DNA from: an uncultured Alistipes sp.
GTDB taxonomy: Bacteria; Bacteroidota; Bacteroidia; Bacteroidales; Rikenellaceae
Reading direction: 5' to 3'
Length of the DNA stretch: 64,000 nucleotides
Assembly: GCA_947364365.1 (NCBI GenBank)
Contig: CANASP010000001.1
Location: 1-64,000 of the forward strand
This document shows positions 40,920-49,991 of the stretch, one piece after another. Position 1 is the first letter of the stretch, and every line of letters starts with the position of its first letter. Position numbers and translations under genes: made by a program. The notes below the pieces were generated by a model that worked only from the letters and a program-made list of their open reading frames with translations, was not told the DNA's origin and did no database searches.

Positions 40920-42003
40920 GCGTGAAATAGTGCGCCGGTAAATTCACTTCGGGCAGATCGTGTCGGGAGATGTAGCGGCACTCCTCCTTTTCGGCCAGGT
41001 GATACTTGAAGGTATAGGCGTTGAGCTCAAGGGCGGAGTGCTTCACCTCGTATTCGTCGATTATGATCCTTTTCCACTCGCCGCCGTCCAGCATCCATCG
41101 ATCGCGGCTCTTGAGGAAATCTTGAATTACTGCGGCCACTCCCGCAGAGTCGATGTATCCGGTCGAGATGCTCCAATACGATCGGAAATCGTTGTGTTGC
41201 TCTACCTCCTTGTCTCGGTTGATAAAAGTCTGCGTTTCGCCCTCCGGTTGGAGTAAGATCTTTCCTGTTGTGATAAAGGTGTCGAAGCCGCCGAGGGTGT
41301 TCGCGAATCCGAAGCAGGTGTCGTTGTATCGCGCAGGTCTCAAAATGTACCGTTGCGGATACGGGCGCGGCCTTTCGGCCGAGCCGTCTTTGAGCGTGCC
41401 TACGCCGAAGACGTCGTAGGCAATTGGGGAGAGCCTGTTTTGGGCACAGAAGTCGGCCCAGATGTCGCGGAACCCTACGGCAAGCTGAATGTAATTGCCG
41501 CTGCGAATAGAAGGGCGAATTACTTTGGAATAAACTCGACCGTTTGAAGCGGTCAGCTGGCTCACAATATCCAGATTGTCGTGACTGGGCGATTTCGCTA
41601 AAGCAAGCCATTGAGGTTGTCCCGGAGTAGTATCTATCTGCTGTGGCTGCCAAGTCAAGAATCCCGTTTTTAACAGCTCGGCCGTATCATGTCCCTTCGC
41701 AATACCTCCTGGGATGATAAAATACCTGCAAAATGCGATTGTTTCCGCATCCGTGGAGCCGGTAATAACGAGGGGTATGAGGGGGCAGTCTGCTTCTTGA
41801 GGCCCCGCGAATGTGTCGATCGTTCGCACGAATTGTTGGCAAGGGATTGTGATTTTCCCGCTGTTGTCGGGAGTCAACACTACCTGGTCTGCCGCTATCG
41901 CGTTGCCAACCTCGACAGTTATTTTAATGGGTCCGCTGACATTCGACAGCACAAGATCCGGGACATTTTGGGCGAAATACGTTCCCATTGGAGCGGGCAC
42001 CAT
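40900..42003 (-). CDS. Phage tail protein, unknown (tail-tip region)
   Basis: 367 aa from the ATG at 42003. The frame is open up to a TTG at 42075, but that codon lies inside the -33 region of the late promoter P3, so the 42003 start is preferred. The protein is beta-rich with SNGRVYSKVIRPSIRSGNYIQLAVG, RYILRPARYNDTCFGFANTLGGFDTF and ELNAYTFKYHLAEKEECRYISR. The position between the hub and the fibre suggests a tail-tip component. No domain recognised. Confidence 0.65.
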   Translation of the reverse strand: MVPAPMGTYFAQNVPDLVLSNVSGPIKITVEVGNAIAADQVVLTPDNSGKITIPCQQFVRTIDTFAGPQEADCPLIPLVITGSTDAETIAFCRYFIIPGGIAKGHDTAELLKTGFLTWQPQQIDTTPGQPQWLALAKSPSHDNLDIVSQLTASNGRVYSKVIRPSIRSGNYIQLAVGFRDIWADFCAQNRLSPIAYDVFGVGTLKDGSAERPRPYPQRYILRPARYNDTCFGFANTLGGFDTFITTGKILLQPEGETQTFINRDKEVEQHNDFRSYWSISTGYIDSAGVAAVIQDFLKSRDRWMLDGGEWKRIIIDEYEVKHSALELNAYTFKYHLAEKEECRYISRHDLPEVNLPAHYFTHDDIKI

Positions 42004-42046
42004 CGGTATTTGTGTAGAGTCGGACAAAATGGGGCTTGTTTTGTGA

Positions 42047-42082
42047 CAAAAATACCGCACAAGGCAGCCTGTCAAAAGGACA
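42047..42082 (-). promoter_or_regulatory. Phage late promoter P3 (tail-tip/fibre block)
   Basis: Minus-strand TGTCCTTT (42075-42082), exactly 20 bases, TATTTTTG (42047-42054). It lies right after the stop of the 576-aa gene and 43 bases before the ATG at 42003. Same layout as P1 and P2. Confidence 0.72.
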
Positions 42083-42084
42083 GA

Positions 42085-43815
42085 TTAGGCGGTTATAAGT
42101 TCGGCTTCTGTCTGTATGTAATCTTTGGATGTGTTCAAGGTGACGGTGATCGTTTTGATAAAAAACAGCTGGTTTTGGATCATGCGTTTTTTCCAAACTT
42201 GAAGATTTGCTATGTCTGCCGCAGTAAGGTTTACGAATGCTTTGGTGATGACCTTTTTCTTCTTCATCCAGTTCTTGTAGTCGAGGTGAAATTTGCCCAG
42301 CCCGATTTCGGTGTCGATCGACACCTTGGTTCCCGGACCGAACAATGAGAACAGTTCTCCTCCCCAACCGTAATAACCGTTACTTGTCAGCTGGATATTG
42401 GGGACATACATGTTGGCCGAGGCTTCTGCGTAGCGTTCGAGGATGCCGAAATAGATGTTTGTCGACCGGGATTCGCCAATATTCGGAATCTCGACAACGG
42501 GCATCATTGCGCACAATGTCCCTTTCATTATCCAGCTTATTTGTACTGGGAAATGATACGGCAATGTTTTCACGGGGATAAGTGCAGACGTGACCGATAC
42601 GGTCTCGAGCGAACTGTCTTCCTCCTCTGTCGTCATGCCGTTTTGCTTTAGCACCTTGAGCGCTTTTACTGTGTACCCAGTACTTTCGCCGTTGGATAGA
42701 CCCAGGCGGATACTTTTCTCGAATACCGAATAATAGTCATCGGTGTCTTTCGCGTGGACCGCCGTTCCTGCGTTGTAGTCAAATGCTTGATTCACACTGT
42801 CGCATTCGACCACGTCTTTGGGGACGTCTTCGTTGGTAATACCCGAAAATCCGTATTGGTAATTTTGCCCGTCATCATACTCCTGCTCGAAATCATCGGA
42901 TATTTTTTCGGTCCAGTCGATGAAGTCGGAGCTCTGCAAAATGGATCGGTTGGACATCATCCGTTTGCCATCGCGGGTTATGTAAATCGTCGCCCCGAAA
43001 GCATCCAGCACGCCCTTCACAAAGTCGGCCGTTGAAACGTCGGGCATTGCGGCGGCCAGGTCCAGAATATAGTTTCCGTCGTCGTCTTTGTCGAGGCACC
43101 CGATGTTCAGGTCTGCCAGGTTTCCGTTTTTGCGGCAAGGCGCCACGATCCCTATTTGGGCGACGTATTGCGCGAAGTCCGCATCGATCTCGCAGTCGGC
43201 GAATACTCGTTGAAGAAGGTAGCCTAACCGCACAACCGGAATAGTGAATGTTCCAATTTTTGCATTGACAAATTTCGTAGCCCACGCTTCGCGCGTGTCT
43301 GTACTTTGCAAGTCAATATATGGCTCTTCGGCGTCTTCGCTGCTGCTGCGAATCATACAAGGTGTTGCGAAGTCTTCGCGGAAGCCTTCCGCGGCGCCTG
43401 ACATAACTGTCTCGAAGAGCGTTTTGTCGTCGAGTTCTCCGAGTTTGCCGAAGTTCCACTTATCCAGCTTTGCCTCCCGAAGAGACCCTGTAAGAGACGC
43501 TTCTATCTCTACGCCCTGGAATGAGACGTTAAGTATCGTCGCTGTGGGGGAGACAAGTTTCAGCTTGCCGGGCATGACCGGAATGCCATTGATGCGCATT
43601 GTGACGTTGACCTGTCGCCTCGCTGGTGGTAAAAGCATTGCGTTGGGCAGGCCGAAAAGGCGGCAGTTGCGCGGGCTTGCCGCCAGCTCGACATCCGTTG
43701 TCCAGGCTACGGGCATACGGTCGTTCGCCATGAATGCGTTCTCGATTGTCAATGCGAGCTCCTGGTTGGGCACGACGTCAACGCCGGTGCCGTCAGATGT
43801 GATAAATTCGACCAT
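42085..43815 (-). CDS. Phage tail hub / distal-tail-like protein
   Basis: 576 aa. Follows the tape-measure gene by one base, the standard place of the distal-tail and tail-associated-lysin/hub proteins. N-terminal VDVVPNQELALTIENAFMANDRMPVAWTTDVELAASPRNCRLFGLPNA recurs in hub-like proteins of Bacteroidetes phages. RINGIPVMPGKLKLVS looks like a beta-sandwich. No peptidase motif seen. It forms the base of the tail tip on which fibres assemble. The function is inferred from position more than from sequence. Confidence 0.7.
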   Translation of the reverse strand: MVEFITSDGTGVDVVPNQELALTIENAFMANDRMPVAWTTDVELAASPRNCRLFGLPNAMLLPPARRQVNVTMRINGIPVMPGKLKLVSPTATILNVSFQGVEIEASLTGSLREAKLDKWNFGKLGELDDKTLFETVMSGAAEGFREDFATPCMIRSSSEDAEEPYIDLQSTDTREAWATKFVNAKIGTFTIPVVRLGYLLQRVFADCEIDADFAQYVAQIGIVAPCRKNGNLADLNIGCLDKDDDGNYILDLAAAMPDVSTADFVKGVLDAFGATIYITRDGKRMMSNRSILQSSDFIDWTEKISDDFEQEYDDGQNYQYGFSGITNEDVPKDVVECDSVNQAFDYNAGTAVHAKDTDDYYSVFEKSIRLGLSNGESTGYTVKALKVLKQNGMTTEEEDSSLETVSVTSALIPVKTLPYHFPVQISWIMKGTLCAMMPVVEIPNIGESRSTNIYFGILERYAEASANMYVPNIQLTSNGYYGWGGELFSLFGPGTKVSIDTEIGLGKFHLDYKNWMKKKKVITKAFVNLTAADIANLQVWKKRMIQNQLFFIKTITVTLNTSKDYIQTEAELITA

Positions 43816-43816
43816 G

Positions 43817-46800
43817 TTATTCTCCTAAATTGCCGCTCTTCTTGAGCTTGTTGTATTTGTTGATAGTCTCGATGAATCCGCCCCGGCCGAGAAGGGATAC
43901 GATCGCCGGCGTCGGGTCGTCTGACTTGTCGACGAGCTGCTGAAGCAACGCGATAATGACTTTGATGTCATCTCCGAAGGGTGCTGCTGGGGCATCGCCT
44001 GCCGTCAAGTTGGGCAAGGGGGCTTTGAGATGGGCAAAGCCCCCGGATTCCCGACCATACATTGGATAGAGAGACGGAAGAACTTGTGAAAAATCGAAGT
44101 CTCGAAGGCGTCCTTTGCGCCGGACTGCTTCGAACGTATTGATGATCGGAGCAGCGGTGGGGTTCTTCATCGCATCGCCTGGGATGACGTATTCCATGCC
44201 GTTTTCGCCTACGAGTACCGTAGGACGGTCGATATAACCCCGTGCATTCGGATCGAGGCGGGCGTTGAACCGTTTCCCATCCTGCGCTCGCTCTACGGGA
44301 AAACCGCCTATTTCGGCTCCAGCGATCGGCGTTGCGGCAATCAAAGCGACCTGGGCTGCGCCCATCGCGGCCGCAATGCCGGCAAGAACGAAATTCGGCA
44401 GAGCTTCTGCCACGGCTCGCGCCGTGGCGATTGTTGCTTGCACGATGCTTTGGGCTTTCTGACGTTTGGCTTGCTTGATTTCCAGCTCCTGCTGTTTCTT
44501 GTCGTATTCCGCATCCATGCGTTCGGTCTCCGCATTATACTGGTCTTGCGAGATTATTCCCGCGTCGAGCCGGGTTTGCAGTTGCTTTTTCTTTGTGTCT
44601 TGATTCTTCTTGTACTTTTTGAGCTCGGCATTCTCTCGAGCTGTCATCATCTTGTCGTATGAGGCATAAAGTCCCATTGCCATATCGGCCGCTTCGCTCG
44701 CAGCCATGAGGGCCATTTTCATTTCGTCTGCGCCGAATTTTCCGGCCTCGAGGTTCTCGAAGAATAATGCCCAGTCTTCTTGCGTGAAGCCGAGGATATG
44801 GCCGTTGTTATTGTGCGAGAACGAATATCCCAACTCCTCTATTTTGTCGGCTGCTTCGTCGATGGCGCCTTCGACTTCTTTGATCCGGCGGAGCAGGTCA
44901 TTCTTCTCCTCCTCGGAGAGCAGATCCGTATCGAGGTCGATAATTTGAAGCACGCCCTTGAGATCTCGAAAGGCCATTGTGCCAGCGCTGTTCAAGGCCT
45001 GCAATTGAGTGAGCGTCGAACGTAGATACTCTTCGTCCAATTTTTTAAGCTCGTTTGTTTGTTGTAGTTTGATGCGCCGGCGTTCGGACCTGGAAAGATT
45101 TTCGGTTCGGAGGTAGTTCTTATGCCGTTCCTGCATCACCTGGCGGCTTTGTTTGTACTCGTCTTCTTCTTGCTTGAGTGCATCCGTCGCTCTCTGAAGT
45201 TCGATCTTGGCCAGTTTCCGGTTGTGGGCAATGGCGAGCTGTTCCAGTGCGGCGGCATTCCCGGCATACAGTTTTTTGCTCTGCTCGTACTCGGCGTTTT
45301 CGCGGGCCTTTGCGTCGGTGACATTTTGGATGCGGAGGTTCTCGGCTGCTTCTGTTTGCTGCTGCTCGCGTTTCTTCTGTTCGATGATTTTGTCGGCGAG
45401 CTGGATCTCAAGCTTGGACCGTTCGGCCCCGGCCTCCTTGTTTGCGGCCAAGCGCGCCTGAAGATAGGTTATCTCAAGGGACAACAGCCGGTTTTGGTAC
45501 TCCTGCTCTGTGGCGATCTCTCCGTCGGCATATTGTTGTCTCAACTTCTGCTTTTCGGCAAGATATGCGGCGTCATTGTCGAGGCTCCATGCCTTCTTCT
45601 TTTTCTTACTCGGAACGACTGTCGTAGCCGTATTTGGATCGTCAGCTGCTTCCATCTTGGACGTTGTCGACTGCGATTTCGCAGCCGTGTCTGCTGTGAT
45701 CCCAAAACGATAGCGCGCCTCTTCGTTGGCTGCTTTTTGTGCGTCGCGGAGTTTTTGCAGCTCTCGGACTAAACGACGGGTTTTTGCCGAGCCTGTCGTA
45801 AGCCAGGCGTCAAGCGACTGCCCTCCGAAGAAGGCATTCATGATTTCATTGTAATATTTCGATGCCTTCTCCGTGTAATATTGATCGTTTAACGTTTCCC
45901 AAAGTTTGTCAGACGTTTTCTTGAAACTCTCGTCGAAGGACGCCTGCTGTGCCTCGACGAATTTGTCGTACTGACGCGTTTTGGCGCTTTGCATTATGGC
46001 TTCCGTTAAAGAGTTATACTTGTCCCGTAACGTTTGCACGGTAAGGGTTTCGCTCTTAAGGGTGCTATCGTATTTCCCGAACTTGTCTATAATTTCTTGT
46101 TTCGTCTTGTTGTATTCCTCGGTACCGGTTTTGCAGCCCTCTAATTTCCCTTTCAGTTTGTCTAATTCGGCCCGCTCGATGGCGGCTTCTGCTACGGCAT
46201 CTCGCGTGTGTTGAGACAAGATCTTTTGGGATTTTGCCGCCGCGCTTGATCCATTGGAGAATAGCTTGACAGCGCCTGCCAGTCCAGACATAATGAGTAC
46301 GGCCCATCCGGCCGGCCCCATCGATGCAAAAAGAGCCTTGAATGCGATGCTTGCGGCACGGAGATTCCCTGCGAGGAGAAGGTGTGCTGCGGCCATCAAC
46401 TTTGTTGACGCGGTTCCGGCATTCATTGCCAGGGTTTCATGGGCGAGTGCCGCTTGGCGCATTCTGCTCCAAGTTGTCAGCAATTTTGTTCTGGCAATAA
46501 GAATATAATCCCAGGCCCCTTTGACCTTTGCAGCAGCTGCGTATGCGGCGTATACTGCAACCAGCCCGATGATTGCCCCTTTGTGTTTGATGAGCCACTC
46601 GATGAAGATGCGCGTTGCCTTGATGAGTGCGGCTTTACCCGAAAGACTTTCGTGGTAGGCCGGGACGAGCGTTTTCCCGAGGGCGGCAGCCTCTTCGGCG
46701 ATGCGTTTTCGGAGTTTTTCAGTCGTGGCCTCGGCTGTACTGTTCATGATGTTGAACTCCTTGAGGCACGACGTACCCTCGTCGAAAGCCTGGTTGGCGA

Positions 46801-48112
46801 TCGTCTGCTGCTGACGAAGTTTGTCCGTATTTTGGGCCAGTGCTGTCAGTACACCGGTTGCGCGCGTTCCGTCCAGCTTAAGCGAGTCGAGTGCTGCGAC
46901 GATTCCTGCCATGCCGGCACCATCGGATCCCATGCCCTCTGCTACGCGGATCAGCGCCTCGTTTATATCTTCGGCCATCAACTTTTTGAAATCGGCGATG
47001 TTCATTTTGGCCGCGGCTGCGAAGGCGTCCGTGCGACGGAACATGCCGGTAAAGACCTGCGATATGGATGTCCCGGCGACCTCCGTCGTCTGCCCGAGGT
47101 CATCGAGAGCGGCACCCAGGCCGGCGATATTGGCCAGTGACATCCCGGCAGAATATCCGACTCCGCCTACTCGGCGCATGAAGTCGACGATGTTGGCTTC
47201 GTTGGCCGTCGAGGATTTGCCGAGTTCGTTTACCGCTGCTGCGGTCTTCATCATGCCCTTTTCAATGCCGAACTCCTCGTTGATGTGAAATACATTCACC
47301 AATTTCCCGATCTGTCCGATGGTCGTCTCTACGTTGTCTCCGAGGTCCTTGCCGAGTGAAATTTTGATGATGTCGGCCGCGCGGGTAAAGCCTTCGATGT
47401 CGCGCTTGGCGATACCGAGTTTTCCGCCTACTCGGGCCATGCCGAGCAGTTCCTCTTGTGCGGTCCGTGTGTCGATCTTTCCGATGCTGTCGTTCAATGC
47501 TTCGACCTCTTCGCGGGTCATGCCGGTTGTCTTGCGGGTGTTCGACATGGCTTCGTCCAGCCCCGAATAGGTCTGCACGGCTTTGTAGAGGCCCGAGCCG
47601 TACATAGCGGCCGCGGCAAATGCCGCTGTTACGGTTCCAATATATTTATTCACGCCGGATGCCATGCGGCACATAGCGCCTTCAGTAGCGGTTGATTCCG
47701 CTCGCAATTGTGCCATGCGTGCGGTTACGGCCTGCAGTTCGGTATTGTATTTCTTCCATGCGGCTGTTCCCGGGATCGTATTCCTTTGCGCAATTCGAAG
47801 TTCAGCGTGCCGTTTGCTTAATTCGGAAACGGTCATAAGATTTAGGCTCAGTTCCGAGCGCATCGTGCTGAGCTTGATTTTGTTTTCGTATATTTGCTGT
47901 GAGTATTCTTTAATTCGCTCTTTTAATTCGTTGTATTGACGGGAGTTTTTACCATTCTCTATCCCCACCTTTTTTTGTTCTGCACGTAATGCCTCTTTGG
48001 CATTTGCCAAATCAATAGTTTTGCGTTCGAGTTCCCCGATCTCCTTGCGTGCGGGGTCGCCGTTGACAATGATGTTGAGCCGCAGATTTTCTTCTTTAAG
48101 AGTCTTTGCCAT
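43817..48112 (-). CDS. Phage tail tape-measure protein
   Basis: 1431 aa. N-terminal 120 residues are coiled coil (EIGELERKTIDLANAKEALRAEQKKV). The TP901-type core SGLDEAMSNTRKTTGMTREEVEALN and the stretch NEFGKSSTANEANIVDFMRRVGGVG-like follow. Hydrophobic helices occur at about 510-535 (HKGAIIGLVAVYAAYAAAAKV), 590-615 and 1280-1310 (LAGIAAAMGAAQVALIAATP), and there is a long coiled coil rich in Gln/Lys/Glu between 880 and 1230. At roughly 0.15 nm per residue it predicts a tail near 200 nm, so a siphovirus-like particle. Transcribed from P2 with the 122-aa gene. Confidence 0.9.
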   Translation of the reverse strand: MAKTLKEENLRLNIIVNGDPARKEIGELERKTIDLANAKEALRAEQKKVGIENGKNSRQYNELKERIKEYSQQIYENKIKLSTMRSELSLNLMTVSELSKRHAELRIAQRNTIPGTAAWKKYNTELQAVTARMAQLRAESTATEGAMCRMASGVNKYIGTVTAAFAAAAMYGSGLYKAVQTYSGLDEAMSNTRKTTGMTREEVEALNDSIGKIDTRTAQEELLGMARVGGKLGIAKRDIEGFTRAADIIKISLGKDLGDNVETTIGQIGKLVNVFHINEEFGIEKGMMKTAAAVNELGKSSTANEANIVDFMRRVGGVGYSAGMSLANIAGLGAALDDLGQTTEVAGTSISQVFTGMFRRTDAFAAAAKMNIADFKKLMAEDINEALIRVAEGMGSDGAGMAGIVAALDSLKLDGTRATGVLTALAQNTDKLRQQQTIANQAFDEGTSCLKEFNIMNSTAEATTEKLRKRIAEEAAALGKTLVPAYHESLSGKAALIKATRIFIEWLIKHKGAIIGLVAVYAAYAAAAKVKGAWDYILIARTKLLTTWSRMRQAALAHETLAMNAGTASTKLMAAAHLLLAGNLRAASIAFKALFASMGPAGWAVLIMSGLAGAVKLFSNGSSAAAKSQKILSQHTRDAVAEAAIERAELDKLKGKLEGCKTGTEEYNKTKQEIIDKFGKYDSTLKSETLTVQTLRDKYNSLTEAIMQSAKTRQYDKFVEAQQASFDESFKKTSDKLWETLNDQYYTEKASKYYNEIMNAFFGGQSLDAWLTTGSAKTRRLVRELQKLRDAQKAANEEARYRFGITADTAAKSQSTTSKMEAADDPNTATTVVPSKKKKKAWSLDNDAAYLAEKQKLRQQYADGEIATEQEYQNRLLSLEITYLQARLAANKEAGAERSKLEIQLADKIIEQKKREQQQTEAAENLRIQNVTDAKARENAEYEQSKKLYAGNAAALEQLAIAHNRKLAKIELQRATDALKQEEDEYKQSRQVMQERHKNYLRTENLSRSERRRIKLQQTNELKKLDEEYLRSTLTQLQALNSAGTMAFRDLKGVLQIIDLDTDLLSEEEKNDLLRRIKEVEGAIDEAADKIEELGYSFSHNNNGHILGFTQEDWALFFENLEAGKFGADEMKMALMAASEAADMAMGLYASYDKMMTARENAELKKYKKNQDTKKKQLQTRLDAGIISQDQYNAETERMDAEYDKKQQELEIKQAKRQKAQSIVQATIATARAVAEALPNFVLAGIAAAMGAAQVALIAATPIAGAEIGGFPVERAQDGKRFNARLDPNARGYIDRPTVLVGENGMEYVIPGDAMKNPTAAPIINTFEAVRRKGRLRDFDFSQVLPSLYPMYGRESGGFAHLKAPLPNLTAGDAPAAPFGDDIKVIIALLQQLVDKSDDPTPAIVSLLGRGGFIETINKYNKLKKSGNLGE

Positions 48113-48117
48113 GCGAG

Positions 48118-48486
48118 TTATTTGTTTTCGATTTCCGAACGGATCCGTGCTGCGACGTCCTGTGTCAGGTCATTGGTCAAACGGTAGGCTATGGAGTTGA
48201 AATGTCCCCAGACGAACCGGTTGTGGATTTTGCGGTTGCGGCGCACGGCCTTCGAACCGTAATTCATGGTCCGGAGGTCGAGAAAACGCTGGTATGCGGT
48301 GTGGGTGATGGCCAGCTTGCCGGAGTATCCGTTTCCTGCGGAAACTTCGGCTTTGCGCCTCTCCAGAATGTGCCTGGTGTGGAAGCGGAGCCGGGCGGCG
48401 AACGCGGCTCCTTGGTTTTTCAGAAGGCGGGCGCCTTCGGATGTGAGTATTTCATCTACGAATCGTTGCTCGACGAGTGATGCCAT
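48118..48486 (-). CDS. Small tail protein ahead of the tape measure
   Basis: 122 aa, basic (RLRFHTRHILERRKAEVSAG, VRRNRKIHNRFVWGHFNSIAYRLTNDL). Occupies the place where a tail-assembly chaperone or tail-completion protein is usual; it is only 5 bases from the tape measure. No frameshift signal for a gpG/GT-type pair was found. Family not recognised; similar small basic proteins are common in Bacteroides phages. Confidence 0.65.
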   Translation of the reverse strand: MASLVEQRFVDEILTSEGARLLKNQGAAFAARLRFHTRHILERRKAEVSAGNGYSGKLAITHTAYQRFLDLRTMNYGSKAVRRNRKIHNRFVWGHFNSIAYRLTNDLTQDVAARIRSEIENK

Positions 48487-48502
48487 ATCAGACGTTTTGC
48501 AA

Positions 48503-48538
48503 CAAAAATAGCCACCCGGAGGCGGCTAAAAAAGGACA
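48503..48538 (-). promoter_or_regulatory. Phage late promoter P2 (tail block)
   Basis: Minus-strand TGTCCTTT (48531-48538), exactly 20 bases, TATTTTTG (48503-48510), 16 bases before the ATG at 48486. The spacer forms a hairpin TAGCCGCC / GGGTGGCTA, so it also resembles an intrinsic terminator. Confidence 0.74.
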
Positions 48539-48556
48539 TGAAGAGGGGCGATAGCC

Positions 48557-48643
48557 CTATTTATATTTGGGCTTACTCCATTTGTCAAGCAGGATTGAAA
48601 ATACAATCACGCAAATTCCCCACAATCCGAAAATCTCAATCAT
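48557..48643 (-). CDS. Possible 28-residue membrane peptide
   Basis: MIEIFGLWGICVIVFSILLD followed by KWSKPKYK: one membrane helix with a basic tail. A TATATTTG box (48648-48655) ends 4 bases before the ATG, which would give a leaderless message. It lies alone between the methylase terminator and promoter P2. It may be chance; evidence is the sharp hydrophobic/basic division only. Confidence 0.35.
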   Translation of the reverse strand: MIEIFGLWGICVIVFSILLDKWSKPKYK

Positions 48644-48674
48644 ATCACAAATATATGATTTTTTATCCGCAAAA

Positions 48675-48701
48675 CAAAAAAGAGCAATGGATATCGCTCT
48701 T
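48675..48701 (-). terminator. Terminator after the methylase gene
   Basis: Minus-strand stem AAGAGCGAT / ATTGCTCTT (48693-48701 with 48680-48688, one wobble), then TTTTTTG. Divides the neck/methylase unit from the tail unit. Confidence 0.75.
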
Positions 48702-48723
48702 AACTTATATATGAGTTGCTGGC

Positions 48724-49545
48724 TTACGATCTGTAAATCATGATGTCGGTATACTGGGAATTATAATTTAGGTAGGAGGTTATATCCACCCTCTTCGTGC
48801 CATGAAACGGAGATCCGAATCCGTGTGCATCCATCCACTCGAAGAACTCGATGACGGATGACTTGTCCGAGGTGAAATAGAAAAAGGGGTGCCGGATGAT
48901 CGTCGTGAATACGTCAAGGTAGTCGGTCAGCTTCCAATAGTTCTCGTAATGCCCGGTTTGGGTCGCAAGGTACGGCGGGTCTACGAGAAAGACTACGCCC
49001 GGAGTGTCCTTGTGTTTGGTAAACAGCTCTCTATAGTCGGCTTTGACGATTTCCAGTCCGTCGAGATAGTCGTTGCAGACGTATGGTGTCTGCTTTGTGG
49101 AGTTGTACAGTGTCTGCTTCTCAATCTGCCCGATATTCGTCGCATAATTTCCAGAGAACAAGATCGAGGAAGAGACGGTAATATAGTCGACGAATCCAGT
49201 TCGTTCGTGTCGTTTCAGCAGCTCGATGATAGCTTGTCGTTTGGGGTCAGAGACCTTCTTTTGCCTCGGTATATCGGCGAGAATTGTACGGATCTCGGCG
49301 ATGATGCCGTTCGTCCGGTCGACGTTTTCGATGCGCAGATGGAAATCGTCGTAATCGTTGTAGATTACACGGGCGTCGGGCCGCTCTCGCTTGACGACGT
49401 GCGAGAGCAGGCCGGAGCCGCCGAACAGATCGACAAAAGTTGTCGCCGAGGGAAATTCGTGTAGGGCTTCACGGAACCGAGACACGAACCGGCGCTTTTG
49501 ACCCATGAATGGGAGCGGGGAGGCATTGTACACTTTTGCGGACAT
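48724..49545 (-). CDS. Dam-like N6-adenine DNA methyltransferase (D12 class)
   Basis: 273 aa from the ATG at 49545; an in-frame ATG at 49596 would overlap the upstream gene by 19 bases. Order of motifs is that of the D12/alpha class: motif X PLPFMGQKRRFVSRF, motif I FVDLFGGSGLLSHVV (S-adenosylmethionine), and catalytic motif IV FLVDPPYLA. No restriction partner nearby, so an orphan phage methylase, useful to evade host restriction or to mark phage DNA. The target sequence cannot be read. It stands between neck genes and the tail unit and is followed by a terminator. Confidence 0.87.
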   Translation of the reverse strand: MSAKVYNASPLPFMGQKRRFVSRFREALHEFPSATTFVDLFGGSGLLSHVVKRERPDARVIYNDYDDFHLRIENVDRTNGIIAEIRTILADIPRQKKVSDPKRQAIIELLKRHERTGFVDYITVSSSILFSGNYATNIGQIEKQTLYNSTKQTPYVCNDYLDGLEIVKADYRELFTKHKDTPGVVFLVDPPYLATQTGHYENYWKLTDYLDVFTTIIRHPFFYFTSDKSSVIEFFEWMDAHGFGSPFHGTKRVDITSYLNYNSQYTDIMIYRS

Positions 49546-49577
49546 AAGTAATGTGATTGAGATCGCAAAGGTCGGGC

Positions 49578-49853
49578 TTATTGGCTTGTCTGCCAACTAT
49601 TCGGGGGGGGTAATGCTGCATGTTCCGTGCAGTCCTTTTCGAGGTGCGCAAGAATATCGTAAACCTTTCGTTCGCAGATCGAATATCTCTCGGCAAGCAC
49701 CGTGACGATATAGGTCTTTTTTTCCTGCCGAGCCTTCATCGTTCGGTAGTCGCTGTATAGGTCGAGGTATTTGTGGTCGCTGGGGCGGACGCCGAGTCGG
49801 TCGAATCGGTCGAGTATTTCCCGGTTGAACGCGATGATTTCGTATATTTTCAT
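49578..49853 (-). CDS. Small phage protein with helix-turn-helix-like C-terminus and poly-C tract
   Basis: 91 aa. MKIYEIIAFNREILDRFDRLGVRPSDHKYLDLYSDY, then a segment YSICERKVYDILAHLEKDC that resembles a winged-helix recognition region. The last residues LPPPNSW are encoded by an uninterrupted run of eight C (plus strand G, 49603-49610). One added base stops translation two codons later; one lost base extends it by about 40 codons over the methylase start. It may regulate the methylase. Not recognised as a family. Confidence 0.6.
   Translation of the reverse strand: MKIYEIIAFNREILDRFDRLGVRPSDHKYLDLYSDYRTMKARQEKKTYIVTVLAERYSICERKVYDILAHLEKDCTEHAALPPPNSWQTSQ
49603..49610. repeat. Homopolymer G8 (C8 in the gene)
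   Basis: Eight G on plus inside the 3' end of the 91-aa gene, about 60 bases upstream of the methylase ATG. Confidence 0.85.
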
Positions 49854-49867
49854 TACTTTTGCATCTC

Positions 49868-49986
49868 TGACTTACATGCAACAATTTGACGCTCGACATG
49901 GAGCCTTGAGGTTTTGTCCCCGGCTATCCGTGTCGAGCGGTGTGTTGTATGTAAGTCAGACGATATGCAACGGCCGGGGACTTTTT
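49868..49986 (+). ncRNA. Structured non-coding element 1 (arms A-B-A'-B' then T5)
   Basis: Arm A TGACTTACATGCAACA + GCTCGACATGG (49868-49901) pairs with A' CCGTGTCGAGC + TGTTGTATGTAAGTCA (49928-49958), a near-perfect stem of about 27 pairs. Arm B GTCCCCGGC (49916-49924), in the loop, is complementary to B' GCCGGGGAC (49973-49981), outside the stem and followed by TTTTT. The two helices cross, so they form a pseudoknot or exclude each other. A TACTTTTG box at 49854-49861 could start a plus transcript, without a clear -33. Which strand is transcribed is uncertain. Confidence 0.5.
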
Positions 49987-49991
49987 AATTA

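Noticed and set aside
42003..42075. TTG start at 42075 for the 367-aa tail protein
   Set aside because: It would overlap the TGTCCTTT box of late promoter P3. The ATG at 42003 lies downstream of the predicted start of transcription.
48503..48538. Promoter P2 as only a terminator hairpin
   Set aside because: The spacer does form a hairpin before TTTTT, but the eight-base box and exact 20-base spacing recur at two other sites with different spacer sequences, so a promoter reading is better; a double function remains possible.
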